39,979 nucleotides of DNA from an uncultured Lachnospiraceae bacterium (GTDB taxonomy: Bacteria > Bacillota > Clostridia > Lachnospirales > Lachnospiraceae). Numbering within the stretch: the stretch's first letter is position 1; each line of letters opens with the position of its first letter. The notes below the pieces were generated by a model that worked only from the letters and a program-made list of their open reading frames with translations, had not been told where the DNA came from and did no database searches. The stretch lies in NCBI GenBank assembly GCA_947600145.1, contig CANQGA010000005.1, positions 1-39,979 on the forward strand, written 5' to 3'. This document shows positions 1 to 7,991 of the stretch, piece after piece. A program made the position numbers and the translations under genes.

Positions 1-14
1 CGCCGCGCCGGCCT

Positions 15-671
15 CTACGCCTCTTCCGAGGCGCCGGGGACTCCCACCTTCGGGCAGATATCCTTCAGCACGCATTTGCCGCAGTACGGCTTCGTCCGGG
101 CCGTGCAGACGTCGCGGCCGTGCATGACAAGACGATGGCAGAAGTCGCTGCCTTCCTCCGGCGGGATGATCTTCCAGAGGGCCATTTCCACCTTCTTCGG
201 ATCTGTGGTCCCGTCCACCAGCCCCATGCGGTTGGTCAGGCGGATGCAGTGCGTGTCGGTGACAATGGCCGGCTTGCCGAAGACGTCTCCCATGATCAGA
301 TTGGCGCTCTTGCGGCCCACGCCGGGCAGCTTGAGAAGCTCGTCGAAATCATCCGGCACCCTGCCGCCGTACTGGTCGCGCAGTACGCGCATGCAGGCGC
401 TGATGTCCCGGGCCTTGCTGTGGCCCAGGCCGCAGGGCTTCACGATGGCCTCGATCTCCGCCGGGTCGGCGGCCGCCAGGCTTTCCACATCCGGAAATTT
501 CGCGTACAGCTCCTGCACGACCACATTGACACGGGCGTCGGTGCACTGGGCGGCCAGACGGACGCTGACCAGCAGCTTCCACGCCTGATCATAATCCAGC
601 GTACACTCCGCCATGGGATATTCCTGTTTAAGACGCCCGATGATCTCAAGCGCCAGCTCTTTCTTCGTCAT
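15..671 (-). CDS. nth: Endonuclease III (HhH-GPD DNA glycosylase/AP lyase with 4Fe-4S cluster)
   Basis: ORF 218 aa; LPGVGRKSANLI helix-hairpin-helix, VDTHCIRLTNRMG-type catalytic region, C-terminal C-x6-C-x2-C-x5-C (CTARTKPYCGKCVLKDIC). Confidence 0.96.
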   Translation of the reverse strand: MTKKELALEIIGRLKQEYPMAECTLDYDQAWKLLVSVRLAAQCTDARVNVVVQELYAKFPDVESLAAADPAEIEAIVKPCGLGHSKARDISACMRVLRDQYGGRVPDDFDELLKLPGVGRKSANLIMGDVFGKPAIVTDTHCIRLTNRMGLVDGTTDPKKVEMALWKIIPPEEGSDFCHRLVMHGRDVCTARTKPYCGKCVLKDICPKVGVPGASEEA

Positions 672-728
672 ATCGGTATCCTCCGCGTTTTTTCTGAATG
701 ATCGCCGTATTTCCCGCGCAGCGGCCGC

Positions 729-861
729 GTCAGTTGTTATTCTGCAGACACTTCGGTGTCAGCTGCTCTGCAAACACTCCGACGTCAGCCGTTCTGCAGA
801 CACTCCGGCGTCAGCTGTTCTGCAGACACTTTGGCGTCAGTTGTCCTGCATGCACTCCGGC
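729..861. repeat. 26-bp tandem repeat, about 5 units (first is 29 nt), overlapping the 3' end of the P1 peptidase gene
   Basis: Units begin at 729, 758, 784, 810, 836: gtcagctgctctgcaaacactccgac / gtcagccgttctgcagacactccggc / gtcagctgttctgcagacactttggc / gtcagttgtcctgcatgcactccggc. The last unit contains the stop codon of the CDS. Confidence 0.9.
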
Positions 862-1910
862 ATGAACTCCGCCAGGCTGTAATAAACTTTTCCGTCACGC
901 GCGACGGCCCGCTCCGCGCAGACCATGGAATTCAGGATCGCCTCATTGGCGGCCTCAGCCGCCGCCTGAAACGCCTGATTGATCAGATCCTCGTGGATCA
1001 CCGTCTGCGTCAGCAGGGCGCCGGCGGGCCCGGCGTCCTTCGGCACACGGTTGGCCGTAGTAAAGCCGATCATCACCTCGCCGCTGCCGTGGCCCGTATA
1101 AGCGCCCGTCCGGGCGATCCCGACGCCGGTGCGGCGGATGATCCGGTACAGCTGCCGGTCGGATACCGGCAGGTCGGTAGCCACGATCGTCATGATCGAT
1201 CCCTGGTCTTTCCTCGAGACAGCCATATCATTTCTCGTCTCGCGGAGCTTTAAGATCCGTTCCCCCGCCGGCACGCCGCCGATGGTCAGATCCACGGTTG
1301 AGCCGAAATTGCTCTGGACCAGAACGCCGAGTGTATATTTTTTTCCGTCAATGTCGATAACGCGGGACGCGGAGCCGATGCCGCCCTTCAGGCCGTAGCA
1401 GATGGTTCCCGCGCCTGCGCCCACGTCGCCCTCATCGAACTCCCCGCCCGCTTCTGCGATGGCGGTCAGCACGTCCTCCTGCCTCACGGCCCGCGACGTG
1501 ATCTCGCTGAGGCGGCTGTCGTTGCATTCGCCCACGACCGGATTGATACTGGACGCCGTCACTCCCTCCGTGCGGCAACGGTCTACCGTATACTGAACCA
1601 GACCGTCCCAGACCAGCCCCACATTCAGCGTGTTAGTCAGGGCGATGGGCGTCTCAAGCGTCCCCAGTTCCCGGATCTGCACCAGACCGGCGCTCTTGCC
1701 GAAACCGTTGTGCACATAGCAGGCGGCGGTATATTTCTCCGTAAACGCGTTGTCCGGGCCGGGGACAATGACCGTGACGCCGGTCCGGTGCGTGTCATCT
1801 TTGATCGTGACGTGGCCCACTTTCACTCCCGGCACGTCGGTGATCTTATTTTTCGGGCCGGGCTTCATACGCCCGACGTTGATTCCGTAATCACGAATTC
1901 TCTTCTGCAT
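837..1910 (-). CDS. P1 family peptidase (DmpA/ornithine acetyltransferase-like, S58 family)
   Basis: 357 aa; GPKNKITDVPGVKVGHVTI and TGVTVIVPGP..., Asn-rich/Ser region SSINPVVGECND, GAGAGTICYGLKGGIGSAS typical of the DmpA-like family. Confidence 0.9.
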   Translation of the reverse strand: MQKRIRDYGINVGRMKPGPKNKITDVPGVKVGHVTIKDDTHRTGVTVIVPGPDNAFTEKYTAACYVHNGFGKSAGLVQIRELGTLETPIALTNTLNVGLVWDGLVQYTVDRCRTEGVTASSINPVVGECNDSRLSEITSRAVRQEDVLTAIAEAGGEFDEGDVGAGAGTICYGLKGGIGSASRVIDIDGKKYTLGVLVQSNFGSTVDLTIGGVPAGERILKLRETRNDMAVSRKDQGSIMTIVATDLPVSDRQLYRIIRRTGVGIARTGAYTGHGSGEVMIGFTTANRVPKDAGPAGALLTQTVIHEDLINQAFQAAAEAANEAILNSMVCAERAVARDGKVYYSLAEFMPECMQDN

Positions 1911-1985
1911 TTTCTCTCACTTTCTGTAACTCCCTGCGCCGCGTGCAGCTTCCGCGCTCCGCATCCGCTGCGCGCATTCTGCCCC

Positions 1986-2828
1986 TCAGCAGTTTTCCAC
2001 CTCCGCCAGATACATTTCCCGTAGCTTCTGTACGGCAGCCGCGTTCTTCATGCCCACGGGCGTGCCGTCGATCTCCCGAACCCGCATGCTGGGATGGCTG
2101 GTGCTGGACATGAGGATCTCATCCGCGCTTTTCAGCTCCTCCAGCGTAAATGCCCGCTCTTCCACCGGGATGCCGAGCTGCCCGCAGTACGCGATCAGGT
2201 GCTTCCGCTCCACGCCGGGCAGGATCAGGTTGTCCGCCGGGTGCGTGACAAATACGCCGTCTTTGATCATGGACACGTTGGAATGGGAGCCCTCCGTCAC
2301 GATGCCGCTGCGGACGAACACCGCTTCCTGGCAGCCGTTTTCCTTCGCTGTCTGCGCCGCCAGCACATTTAACAGAAGATTCAGCGTCTTGATGTTGCAG
2401 TTTAAAAAGCGGGTGTCCTCCACGCTGACCAGCCGGTAATCGTCCGACATCTCGACACCGGGCCAGGGCTTGCTGTAGACGTAAAGGTTGCTGGGCGTCC
2501 CTGCCGGGAACAGATGATTGCGGGGCGCCGTGCCCCTGGTGATCTGCCAGTAAAGGAACTGACAGTCGCTCTCCACCCGGTCCGCCAGCTGCCTGAGAAG
2601 CTCTCCGATCTCGTTCCGGGGCATCGGCAGTCCGATGCGCACCAGCGCCGCGCTGTTCTCCATCCGGTCCAGATGCTCCTCAAGCGCGAATATCTTCCTG
2701 TGAAATACCATCGCGACCTCATAGATCCCGTCGCCGAAATAGAAGCCGCGGTCGCCGGCCGGGATCATCATGTCCGCGATCCTCGTGATCGTTCCGTTAT
2801 AATATGCAAGGTCCTTCATTTTTTCCAT
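1986..2828 (-). CDS. Class IV aminotransferase, D-amino-acid aminotransferase-like
   Basis: MEKMKDLAYYNGTITRIADMMIPAGDRGFYFGDGIYEV; LTEGSHSN-type motif (IVTEGSHSNVSMIKDG), LPGVERKHLI. ATG at 2828 with an upstream GAGGAGGGA-like RBS preferred over the longer ORF start at 2888. Confidence 0.9.
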   Translation of the reverse strand: MEKMKDLAYYNGTITRIADMMIPAGDRGFYFGDGIYEVAMVFHRKIFALEEHLDRMENSAALVRIGLPMPRNEIGELLRQLADRVESDCQFLYWQITRGTAPRNHLFPAGTPSNLYVYSKPWPGVEMSDDYRLVSVEDTRFLNCNIKTLNLLLNVLAAQTAKENGCQEAVFVRSGIVTEGSHSNVSMIKDGVFVTHPADNLILPGVERKHLIAYCGQLGIPVEERAFTLEELKSADEILMSSTSHPSMRVREIDGTPVGMKNAAAVQKLREMYLAEVENC

Positions 2829-2854
2829 AACTGCCGATTCCCTCCTCTGCGGGC

Positions 2855-2893
2855 GAAAGGTGTGCGGGGCTTCATTCCTTCCGCACACCTTTC
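2855..2893. other. Perfect 13-bp inverted repeat (stem-loop) between the DA1-like peptidase gene and the aminotransferase gene
   Basis: gaaaggtgtgcgg (2855-2867) and ccgcacacctttc (2881-2893) are exact reverse complements; 13-nt loop; no long T-run on the minus-strand side. Confidence 0.85.
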
Positions 2894-2907
2894 ATCTGCG
2901 TTCCGCC

Positions 2908-4095
2908 CTAAAGCGGAGTCGTTACATCTTCAAATGGAGTACTTCCGTCCAGATGGGTCTCGACCGACAGCGGATATTTGGCCGCGTATTTGCAGAAGCC
3001 GGTACCGTAAGCGTCCTGGCGGGCTCTCGCCGATATCTCCTCCCGCTTGGCCGTCTCCGGCTCGCCGATCAGGTACGCGTACTGGATCTCGGTCCATTTG
3101 GCCATGCCCTCGTAGACCTCAAGTTCCTGCTCTTTGCCGTACATCTGGCGGATCGCCTTGGCATCCCAGTTTACATACTGCCAGACATGGGTCAGTTCAT
3201 GGGCAATGGTCATGGCCGACGCCAGACGCGGCGAACCGTTCTCCAGAAGGAGCGCGTAATCGTTCCTGCCGCTCTTGATCGCGACGCCCACGACGCGTCC
3301 GTCGCTCTTGCCGGTCGGGATAAATGTTTTCCCGAGGCGGCTGTGGAGCTTCTTGGCATTCACCATCTGCACCTTCACGGGAACCGTGATCTTCGCGCCG
3401 AAGAAGGACTCCAGATTCTGCTTCACTTCCGTGTAGATCCGCTCGAATTCTTCCACAGTGCGGACCGCGGTCCGGCTGCAGTTCGTGCAGCGCTCGCGGC
3501 CGTCTGCCAGCACATCATATTCCGTGCCCGTCAGTTCAATGCCGCAGAAATCGCAGTAATGGACGCCGGGCTTGTTGGGCGCGAAATTCTTCTCGATCAG
3601 GTCCGCCGCGTTCTTGCCCTTTCGGGCCTGTTTCAGCGGGCCGTTGTCGAACCCGTAGCCTTTCAGGAATTCCAGCGTTCCCTTCAGGTCCATCTGTTTC
3701 GGGACCTCCGCCCCGCCGTACAGCAGGTAGTATCTGTCATAATACGGAGCGCGCTCGGGCGGTTTCATAGGCTTGACTGCCTTCGCCGGCTCGAAGACGA
3801 ACTGATCCGTTTCCGGCGGCTGAGCCGCCGGTTCGGCGGCTGCTTCTGCCGGTTCGGCAGGTGCGGCTGCCTCTTTTTCCGGTTCGGCTGCCGGTTCCGC
3901 CGTTGCTTCCGGTACAGCGGATTGTGGTGCGGCTGCCGCTTCCGGCTCCAGGGCAGCGGGTTCCGGTTCGGCTGCCGCTTCCTCCTCTGCTTTCATCGGT
4001 TCCTCCCGGAGGGAGTCTGTTTCTTCGGGAGCCGCATTTGCATTCGACGCAGGAACTTCTACACTGTAAAGCCGCCGGATACTCTGATGCATCAC
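2908..4095 (-). CDS. LIM-like zinc ribbon + DA1-like HExxH metallopeptidase with Ala/Glu/Pro-rich N-terminal region
   Basis: CDFCGIELTGTEYDVLADGRERCTNC (C-x2-C...C-x2-C, 3478..3555) followed by IAHELTHVWQYVNWD (HELTHVWQ at 3178..3201) and a downstream EGMAKW (candidate third ligand Glu). Same order and spacing style as plant DA1 family proteins. ATGA overlap with the upstream gene. Confidence 0.75.
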   Translation of the reverse strand: MMHQSIRRLYSVEVPASNANAAPEETDSLREEPMKAEEEAAAEPEPAALEPEAAAAPQSAVPEATAEPAAEPEKEAAAPAEPAEAAAEPAAQPPETDQFVFEPAKAVKPMKPPERAPYYDRYYLLYGGAEVPKQMDLKGTLEFLKGYGFDNGPLKQARKGKNAADLIEKNFAPNKPGVHYCDFCGIELTGTEYDVLADGRERCTNCSRTAVRTVEEFERIYTEVKQNLESFFGAKITVPVKVQMVNAKKLHSRLGKTFIPTGKSDGRVVGVAIKSGRNDYALLLENGSPRLASAMTIAHELTHVWQYVNWDAKAIRQMYGKEQELEVYEGMAKWTEIQYAYLIGEPETAKREEISARARQDAYGTGFCKYAAKYPLSVETHLDGSTPFEDVTTPL

Positions 4096-7000
4096 CTTGC
4101 CTCCCTCCCCTCTGAACCGTCTTCCGTTAACTCATCGTTAAAACTGTCGGCAGGATCCATGTCCGGATCATCCGGCGCCGCGCCTTCCGCGGCAGCGGTT
4201 TTCTCGGATTCCGCGTTCGGTTCCGGAGCCGCAGTCTCCGCTTCCGCAGAGTTCTCAGCCGCCTCCGGGGTCTCGGCCTCTGTTGCCGCGGGATTCTCAG
4301 CCGCCTCCGGTACCTCGACATCTGCTTCCGCGGCATCCTGCACTGTTTCGCTCACCAATTCCGCCGGTTCCGCCTCCGCAGCGTCCTCAGCCATTTCCGG
4401 CTCCGCAGCCGCCACATTCACAGCACCCTCGACCATTTCCGGCTCCGCAGCCGCCGCCTCCACAGCACCCTCAACCGTCTCAGCCGCCGCAACTTCCGCC
4501 TCCACAGCGCCCTCGACCGTATCCGGCGTCGCAGTTTCCGTCTCCGACGTTTCAGCAGCCGCCTCCGCAGCAACCTCAGCCGTCGCTCCCGCTGCGGCCT
4601 CAGCCGTTGCAGCCTCCTGCGCCGCTTCGCCTACCGGTTCTGCTGCCTCCGCTTCCGCCCCGCTCTTCTTTTTCCTGTCTTTTTTCTTCTTCTCTTTCTT
4701 TGGTTTCTCTTTTTTGTTCTTCCTGCCGAAGATTCTGCCGAAGAGTTCCTTCAGGAACGAGAACGGCCCTTTCTTCTTCGGCTTCTCTCCTTCCGGAACC
4801 GGCGGCGCCTTGAAGTCCGGCGTCTCCGGCTTCGGCGGCGGGTTCAGGCTCTCGTCAAGCGTTTCCAGATGCCAGTCCAGATAATCGCAGACGATCGAGA
4901 AGATCCGATACAGGTTTCTCTCAACCGCGACCAGCAGACCGATATCCAGCTGGCTGTCCTCGATCAGATAGATCGCGTTCCTGTCCGGCTCGAACCGGAC
5001 GGCGCCTTCCGCGTTCTCAGGATCGCCGCTCCCATCAGCCCCTCTCAGGCCGTAGGTCAGCGGAACGCCCGGCTCGCCGGCCGTGACGGCCACGATGTAG
5101 CTCTGGTTCTCCGCGAACAGCGTCCGGAACACCTCATTGAACAGAACGGTCAGCGTATAGCGGATCTCATCCGTGAAGCCTTCCTGCGCGGACGGGAAAT
5201 CAAGCCGCAGCACCTGCTTATTATAGTATTCCCTCTCCGGGATCCCGTTGATCGTCACTTTCTTGGCGTTGGCGAAATCATTGTAGCTGCCCATCTGCCA
5301 GTAGGCCGGCGTCTTCACGCGGAAATCCGCGTACTGCCGGGTGACCCTAATGCCGCCGATGTCACGGCATGCGCCCATTTCCGGGCAGTCCTCGGCGCGG
5401 CTCATCACATACTCGCGCACCTGGCGGTAGCTGGGCCGCCCCACGATATGGTCGGCCGCGCGGCGCACCTGCACCTGTCCGTCCGGAGTGACCGAGATCA
5501 TTTCATAATATTTGCCGTTAAATGTCAGGAACTGACCCGGCAGATATTTCTGATAGATATGCCCTCTGAGCTCTGTTCCGAGATAATGGTTCTGCCTGTC
5601 CTCGTCCTCAGCGATATACCGCGCGTTCTGCAGGTCATTTAACATGACCCTCTTGAACCGCTCGCCGACGATCGTATACAGCGTCTCCATCCGGCCGGTC
5701 TCGATCGAGTAACGGCGCTTCATCTGGATCACGGAGCGGCTGAAGACATAGCTGCGCTTCTCCGCGAAGCGGGTCAGAACGACCTCGCCGGATTCGTCCT
5801 TGCCGACCTTGCCCACATGGCGGCCCCACGTGCAGATCTCATCCCACAGACGGTCCAGAAGATTGTCCGTATCCACGTGGACCAGCATCAGCTCCCGCTT
5901 GAGCTCCTCTTCACGCAGATAGCCGGAGCTCATCCGCAGGCACAGTCGGAACGCCACATTTCTCCGGGTCCGGGCATAGTCCGCCACGATATAGGGGATC
6001 GCTTTCGGGTCCGTATTGAAGATCCCGTCGTTCTCCGTCATATAGTCGCGGAGCAGATATTCCGGGGAGATCACATTGATAAAGCTCTGCTCTGTCGCAC
6101 GGGTCGCGAAATTCCGTTTCAGCTCGAACAGGTTGTACGATTCATCCTCGATGGTCAGATAGCTGACCTTTCTCTGCCGCTCATTCCACAGATTCTGCGA
6201 TACGACAAAGCATTTATCGATCATTTCCTGATGCAGAGGCAGGTTCGCGTAGTGCAGCAGGTCATAGTAGTACTGCTTCACGATCCAGTGCATATCCGCC
6301 ACCGGGAACGCGTCGCCGCCGTACCACATGGTCCGGGACACCTGATTCTTAAGCGCCACGAAGGACAGCTCGGTTCCCACGCCCAGGTACCTGGATACAT
6401 TGGGCAGCATCCGGTGCTGGAGATACTCCTGGTCCGGGGCCCAGCACATGTAGGTGCACGTGCCCTTGTGATGGTTGGTCGCGGAGACCTCGGTCAGATT
6501 CGTCATCAGGATGTGGGACAATGCGTCCACCAGTCCGTCGCAGTTCTTGTCGACCGAGCAGAACGTCACGTCCTTCTTCGGCCCGCGGCAGTGGCGAACC
6601 ACGGAATTTAAGCCTACCTGGGCCGTTGTGACCAGCTTGGACGGCTCGATGATCATCACGAACTCCACCATTTCAAAGAACGGGTGGTTCTTCTCATGCA
6701 TCCGCAGGTCGTGAACGGCGGAGCGGCTGATAATACCGACATCCGGCATCTCGTCATAGCGGCTCAGTTCCGCCACACGCCACAGATCCGGCACATTGGA
6801 GATGGACTGCAGCCCCTCCCTGCACCAGGTGATCACGTCCTCTTCGATCCCGTGGCGGCCCAGCACCACCAGCACCTTCTTATGGCGTAGCAGGGTCCGG
6901 TCCATCGCGTAGAACGCGTAGGGGATCAGATCGTAGTAGAACGGATCGTTAAATAAAATGCTCTTGCCCAGCAGCAGGTCGCGGCCGGAGCTTAAGTAAT

Positions 7001-7991
7001 TCTGATCCAGCTCCATGCCTTCCAGCATGCGCCTGCGCATGTAAATGGAATACGCTTCCTGGCGGGTATCGCCGCTGCGCGCCATTGCCGTCAGCAGTTC
7101 GTCGTTCGTCGAACTGTTCATCACATCGCTGGTGACGGTCGTGTCGTCCGCGGTCAGCTTGTCTCCGAAGAGATCCTTGAGGATCTGGCGCAGCAGCACG
7201 TAACGGTGCATACTGCGGGCCTTCTCGTCCTCTCCGCCCAGGCTCCCCTCCAGTTCTTCCTTCGTAAGCCCGCCCAGCAGGAAATAGATCTCTCCCACCA
7301 TAATGATCGCGAACACCGGATGGAAGGGCGCCGCCAGGTAATGCAGCTGGTACAGCCGCACGGACGCGAACATGGCCGCCATGGCAATGACCACCGCCGC
7401 CCGGTAAAACGTCATCAGATACGTTCTGGCCTGTCCGAAATGCGGTTTCAGATACCAGACGTCCCTCTCGTAATCATAATCATAGAACAGCTTCGCGGCC
7501 AGTTCGTAAAGGCTGCTGCCGTTTTTGAACGCTCTTTTCATAATGGCCAGAAGGATCTTCTTGACCACAAGATAAGCCGCCAGGATCGCCGTATTGACGC
7601 ACACCAGCGCCGTAAGGACCACATCGGTCCTGCGCAGGAACGCGTCCAGCCGGTCGCCCCACTGACCGACGGCAAAGCCAAGGTCCCTGATCCGGCCGGC
7701 CATGTCGGCCCCGAGTCTGGCCCCGGCTTCTTCGGCGGCCGTCGTCTTCAGCCACTCTTCCGCACGCCCCAGCAGATAGGGGATCCGGTTCACCAGGTCC
7801 AGGCACCATTCACTGATCCGGCCGACCAGCAGCATCGTGACGACACATCCGATGACCGCCGCGACCGGCATCAGGAACTGACGGCTGCGGACCGGTTTCT
7901 TCAGATTGACCTTACTGTCCAGAAGGAGCAGCACGAGGAACGGCAAAAATGCCAGGAGAACGCCGCTTAATCTCATAATCGTCTCAATCAT
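4092..7991 (-). CDS. Large multi-TM membrane protein of unknown function; central region possibly a degenerate SF2 helicase-like core; Lys-rich then Ala/Glu-rich C-terminal tail
   Basis: 1299-aa ORF; hydrophobic segments near the N-terminus (GVLLAFLPFLVLLLL, FLMPVAAVIGCVVTMLLV, VVLTALVCVNTAILAAYLVV, AAVVIAMAAMFASVRL, FAIIMVGEIYFLLGG). Starts 8 nt before the stop of the upstream gene. Confidence 0.8.
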   Translation of the reverse strand: MIETIMRLSGVLLAFLPFLVLLLLDSKVNLKKPVRSRQFLMPVAAVIGCVVTMLLVGRISEWCLDLVNRIPYLLGRAEEWLKTTAAEEAGARLGADMAGRIRDLGFAVGQWGDRLDAFLRRTDVVLTALVCVNTAILAAYLVVKKILLAIMKRAFKNGSSLYELAAKLFYDYDYERDVWYLKPHFGQARTYLMTFYRAAVVIAMAAMFASVRLYQLHYLAAPFHPVFAIIMVGEIYFLLGGLTKEELEGSLGGEDEKARSMHRYVLLRQILKDLFGDKLTADDTTVTSDVMNSSTNDELLTAMARSGDTRQEAYSIYMRRRMLEGMELDQNYLSSGRDLLLGKSILFNDPFYYDLIPYAFYAMDRTLLRHKKVLVVLGRHGIEEDVITWCREGLQSISNVPDLWRVAELSRYDEMPDVGIISRSAVHDLRMHEKNHPFFEMVEFVMIIEPSKLVTTAQVGLNSVVRHCRGPKKDVTFCSVDKNCDGLVDALSHILMTNLTEVSATNHHKGTCTYMCWAPDQEYLQHRMLPNVSRYLGVGTELSFVALKNQVSRTMWYGGDAFPVADMHWIVKQYYYDLLHYANLPLHQEMIDKCFVVSQNLWNERQRKVSYLTIEDESYNLFELKRNFATRATEQSFINVISPEYLLRDYMTENDGIFNTDPKAIPYIVADYARTRRNVAFRLCLRMSSGYLREEELKRELMLVHVDTDNLLDRLWDEICTWGRHVGKVGKDESGEVVLTRFAEKRSYVFSRSVIQMKRRYSIETGRMETLYTIVGERFKRVMLNDLQNARYIAEDEDRQNHYLGTELRGHIYQKYLPGQFLTFNGKYYEMISVTPDGQVQVRRAADHIVGRPSYRQVREYVMSRAEDCPEMGACRDIGGIRVTRQYADFRVKTPAYWQMGSYNDFANAKKVTINGIPEREYYNKQVLRLDFPSAQEGFTDEIRYTLTVLFNEVFRTLFAENQSYIVAVTAGEPGVPLTYGLRGADGSGDPENAEGAVRFEPDRNAIYLIEDSQLDIGLLVAVERNLYRIFSIVCDYLDWHLETLDESLNPPPKPETPDFKAPPVPEGEKPKKKGPFSFLKELFGRIFGRKNKKEKPKKEKKKKDRKKKSGAEAEAAEPVGEAAQEAATAEAAAGATAEVAAEAAAETSETETATPDTVEGAVEAEVAAAETVEGAVEAAAAEPEMVEGAVNVAAAEPEMAEDAAEAEPAELVSETVQDAAEADVEVPEAAENPAATEAETPEAAENSAEAETAAPEPNAESEKTAAAEGAAPDDPDMDPADSFNDELTEDGSEGREAR

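Noticed and set aside
729-861. Possible CRISPR array
   Set aside because: Units abut with no unique spacers; same for the 14-bp repeats at 36441-36501.
2860-4884. 674-aa plus-strand ORF (2860..4884)
   Set aside because: Antisense shadow of the DA1-like peptidase and the Ala/Glu-rich tail; Ser/Ala/Phe-biased low complexity from GC-rich codon bias, no RBS or domain motifs.
6960-7000. Possible Walker A in the 1299-aa protein (SSGRDLLLGKSILF)
   Set aside because: Spacing is GxxxxxGKS, one residue too long for a classical P-loop, and no convincing Walker B partner; not claimed as an ATPase.
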